Shown: positions 32,405-34,194 of the stretch, piece by piece
Layout of the letters: each line of letters begins with the position of its first letter
Position numbering within the stretch: the first letter of the stretch is position 1
From: Rhodoglobus sp.
GTDB lineage: Bacteria; Actinomycetota; Actinomycetes; Actinomycetales; Microbacteriaceae
Length of the DNA stretch: 34,194 nucleotides
Reading direction: 5' to 3'
Assembly: GCA_025464445.1 (NCBI GenBank)
Contig: JAODLY010000038.1
Span: 1 to 34,194, forward strand
Position numbers and translations under genes: made by a program
Notes under the pieces: generated by a model
Database searches by the model: none
Told to the model about the DNA's origin: nothing
The model's input: the letters and a program-made list of their open reading frames with translations, nothing else

Positions 32405-33778
32405 TTGTCTGAACAGAATTTTGACCTTGTAGTTCTCGGTGGCGGCAGTGGCGGGTACGCGGCAGCACTGCGCGCGAGCCAGCTGGGCATGACCGTTGGC
32501 CTCATCGAGAAGGGCAAGGTCGGCGGCACCTGCCTGCATGTCGGGTGCATCCCGACAAAGGCGCTGCTGCACTCCGCCGAGGTCGCGGATGTCACGCGTG
32601 AGTCGGCCAAGTACGGCATCACCTCCACCTTTGTCGGTGTCGACATCGCCGCGGTCACCGCCTACCGCCAGGAAGTCGTTTCCAGCAAGTACAAGGGCCT
32701 GCAGGGACTGATCAAGGCCCGCGGGATCACGACAATCGCCGGCGAGGGCCGCCTCGTCGCCCCGAACACCGTGCAGGTCGGGGATGACACGATCGTCGGC
32801 AAGAACGTCATCCTCGCCACCGGCTCATACTCGCGCTCGCTGCCCGGCCTCGAGATCGGCGGCCGGGTCATCACCTCGGAGCAGGCCCTCGAACTGGACT
32901 TCGTGCCCAAGAAGGTCGTCGTGCTCGGCGGCGGCGTCATCGGCGTCGAGTTCTCCAGCGTTTGGAAGAGCTGGGGCGCAGACGTGCAGATCGTCGAGGC
33001 GCTCCCCCACCTCGTGCCGAACGAGGACGAATCGGTCAGCAAGCAGTTCGAGCGAGCGTTCCGCAAGCGCGGCATAGCGTTCAGCCTCGGTGTGCGGTTC
33101 CAGTCGGTCACCCAGAACGAGTCCGGCGTCGTCGTGACGCTCGAAGACGGCCAGACTTTCGAAGGCGACCTGCTCCTGGTCGCCGTCGGGCGCGGCCCGT
33201 CCACAGCGAACCTCGGCTTCGAAGAGGTCGGCGTAACCATGGATCGGGGCTTCGTCACCACCAACGAGCGCCTCGCCACCAACATCCCCGGCGTCTACGC
33301 CGTCGGCGACATCGTGCCCGGACTGCAGCTCGCCCACCGCGGCTTCCAACAGGGAATCTTCGTCGCGGAGGAGATCGCCGGACTGAACCCCGTTGTGATC
33401 GAGGACATCAACATCCCGAAGGTGACCTACAGCGATCCTGAGGTCGCATCCGTCGGCCTTTCGGAAGCGAAGGCCGTCGAAAAGTTCGGCGCCGACAAGG
33501 TCTCGTCGTACGACTTCAACCTGGCCGGCAACGGCAAGAGCCACATCATCGGCACGTCGGGTTCCGTCAAGGTCGTGCGGGTCAACGACGGCCCCGTCGT
33601 CGGCGTGCACATGATCGGCGCCCGCGTCGGCGAGCTCATCGGCGAAGCCCAGCTCGCGGTGAACTGGGAAGCGTACCCGGAAGACATCGCGCCGCTCGTG
33701 CACGCGCACCCCACCCAGAACGAAGCACTCGGGGAGGCCTTCCTGTACCTCGCAGGCAAGCCCCTCCACGCGATTTGA
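32405..33778 (+). CDS. lpdA: Dihydrolipoyl dehydrogenase (E3)
   Basis: A 457-residue FAD disulfide oxidoreductase, the E3 component that reoxidises dihydrolipoamide of 2-oxoacid dehydrogenase complexes. FAD motif VLGGGSGGYAA at the N-terminus, redox disulfide Cys43/Cys48 (GGTCLHVGCIPTK), NAD motif VVLGGGVIGVEF, second FAD segment YAVGDIVPG, and the C-terminal active-site His-Glu (HAHPTQNE) are all present. The start is TTG at 32405: GAGGAG lies 9 bp upstream and the conserved N-terminus SEQNFDLVV begins right after it; the upstream frame to 32177 overlaps pepA and has no similarity. sucB follows after 46 bp, forming an lpdA-sucB unit. Confidence 0.96.
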   Translation: MSEQNFDLVVLGGGSGGYAAALRASQLGMTVGLIEKGKVGGTCLHVGCIPTKALLHSAEVADVTRESAKYGITSTFVGVDIAAVTAYRQEVVSSKYKGLQGLIKARGITTIAGEGRLVAPNTVQVGDDTIVGKNVILATGSYSRSLPGLEIGGRVITSEQALELDFVPKKVVVLGGGVIGVEFSSVWKSWGADVQIVEALPHLVPNEDESVSKQFERAFRKRGIAFSLGVRFQSVTQNESGVVVTLEDGQTFEGDLLLVAVGRGPSTANLGFEEVGVTMDRGFVTTNERLATNIPGVYAVGDIVPGLQLAHRGFQQGIFVAEEIAGLNPVVIEDINIPKVTYSDPEVASVGLSEAKAVEKFGADKVSSYDFNLAGNGKSHIIGTSGSVKVVRVNDGPVVGVHMIGARVGELIGEAQLAVNWEAYPEDIAPLVHAHPTQNEALGEAFLYLAGKPLHAI

Positions 33779-33824
33779 TCGCCAAACTAAGCTGTAGCAC
33801 AAGCGTTACTAAGGAGCATCACTG

Positions 33825-34194
33825 ATGAGCGAATCCGTCAACCTTCCGGCACTCGGAGAGAGTGTCACCGAGGGTACGGTCACCCGCTGGCTGAAGAAGG
33901 TCGGCGACCGGGTCGAGGTGGATGAGCCGCTGCTCGAGGTTTCCACCGACAAGGTCGACATCGAGATCCCGTCGCCCGTCGCCGGTGTGATCGAGGCGAT
34001 CCTGGTCGCCGAAGACGAGACCGTCGAAGTCGGAACCGCGCTCGTCACGATCGGGGACGGTTCGGGCCCTCCCGCTCCCGCCGCCGCAGCTCCCGCTCCG
34101 GCCGCCGAGCCCGTGGCCGAAGTTCCGGCACCCGCAGCAGCTCCCGAACCCGCGCCGGCAGAGGCCGCTCCTGCTCCCGCAGCCCCCGCTCCGG
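33825..34194 (+). CDS. sucB: 2-oxoglutarate dehydrogenase E2 (dihydrolipoamide succinyltransferase), 5' part
   Basis: The first 123 residues of an E2 acyltransferase; the gene runs off the right edge. The N-terminal lipoyl domain (about 1-77) carries the lipoylated Lys43 in [14 protein letters not shown] long Ala/Pro-rich flexible linker follows and is still open at the window end. It is preceded by AAGGAG about 9 bp before the ATG. The N-terminus [20 protein letters not shown] and the position right after lpdA fit the 2-oxoglutarate (SucB-type) complex; a pyruvate or branched-chain E2 is less likely but the catalytic domain that would decide is not in view. Confidence 0.93.
   Translation, partial: MSESVNLPALGESVTEGTVTRWLKKVGDRVEVDEPLLEVSTDKVDIEIPSPVAGVIEAILVAEDETVEVGTALVTIGDGSGPPAPAAAAPAPAAEPVAEVPAPAAAPEPAPAEAAPAPAAPAP

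Overview
The window is a piece of a high-GC actinobacterial chromosome, most likely from the family Microbacteriaceae. The evidence is the gene set (SepH, DUF3093, DUF4193, DUF3710, DUF3159, DUF7455, PAC2-family protein, MurT/GatD, topoisomerase IV beside the principal sigma factor), the strong GC codon bias and several leaderless-type promoters. As I recall it, the order sigma factor - parE - parC - sepH - dut matches the conserved hrdB-parE-parC-sepH-dut region of Streptomyces. I see no tRNA, rRNA, CRISPR array, transposase or phage gene.

Layout. 1-3.9 kb: the 3' part of a FadB/FadJ-type beta-oxidation gene, a winged-helix/DUF559 nuclease-like protein, and an aldo-keto reductase translationally coupled to a MerR regulator. 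3.9-9 kb: dxs (isoprenoid precursor synthesis) and acnA (aconitase). 9-13.1 kb: a leftward operon dut-DUF3710-DUF3159-P-type ATPase (CtpE-like). 13.1-16.3 kb: DUF3093, DUF4193, the division regulator sepH and a nucleotide-pyrophosphatase-like enzyme. 16.3-22.4 kb: topoisomerase IV parC and parE flanking a type B carboxylesterase. 22.7-26.1 kb: DUF7455, two overlapping alanine-racemase-like genes and a Rox-type rifamycin monooxygenase. 26.1-29.5 kb: gatD, murT and the principal sigma factor sigA. 29.8-34.2 kb: a PAC2-family protein, leucyl aminopeptidase, lpdA and the start of sucB.

The most unusual content is in the cell-wall section. The first racemase gene encodes a protein without most of the PLP barrel and without the PLP lysine (Arg40), but with an intact C-terminal domain carrying the catalytic tyrosine. 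The second encodes the complete barrel with the lysine (Lys34), but the catalytic tyrosine is Ser260 and much of the C-terminal catalytic region is gone. Alanine racemase builds each active site from the lysine of one subunit and the tyrosine of the other, so the pair looks like an obligate heterodimer with one composite site. Just downstream, GatD, normally the glutaminase subunit of the enzyme that amidates lipid II D-glutamate, has Ala93 where the catalytic cysteine belongs. Microbacteriaceae have type B peptidoglycan, in which the alpha-carboxyl of D-Glu carries the cross-bridge instead of an amide, so this MurT/GatD may have been repurposed.

Two genome-scale patterns also stand out. A family of 76-86 bp inverted-repeat elements with arms around AAAACGCAGGAGA sits just after stop codons (three copies), and a degenerate copy lies inside parC. 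The word GGATGCC/GGCATCC is strongly over-represented while its CpG precursor GGACGCC/GGCGTCC is nearly absent, as expected from a site-specific cytosine-methylation or mutation hotspot.
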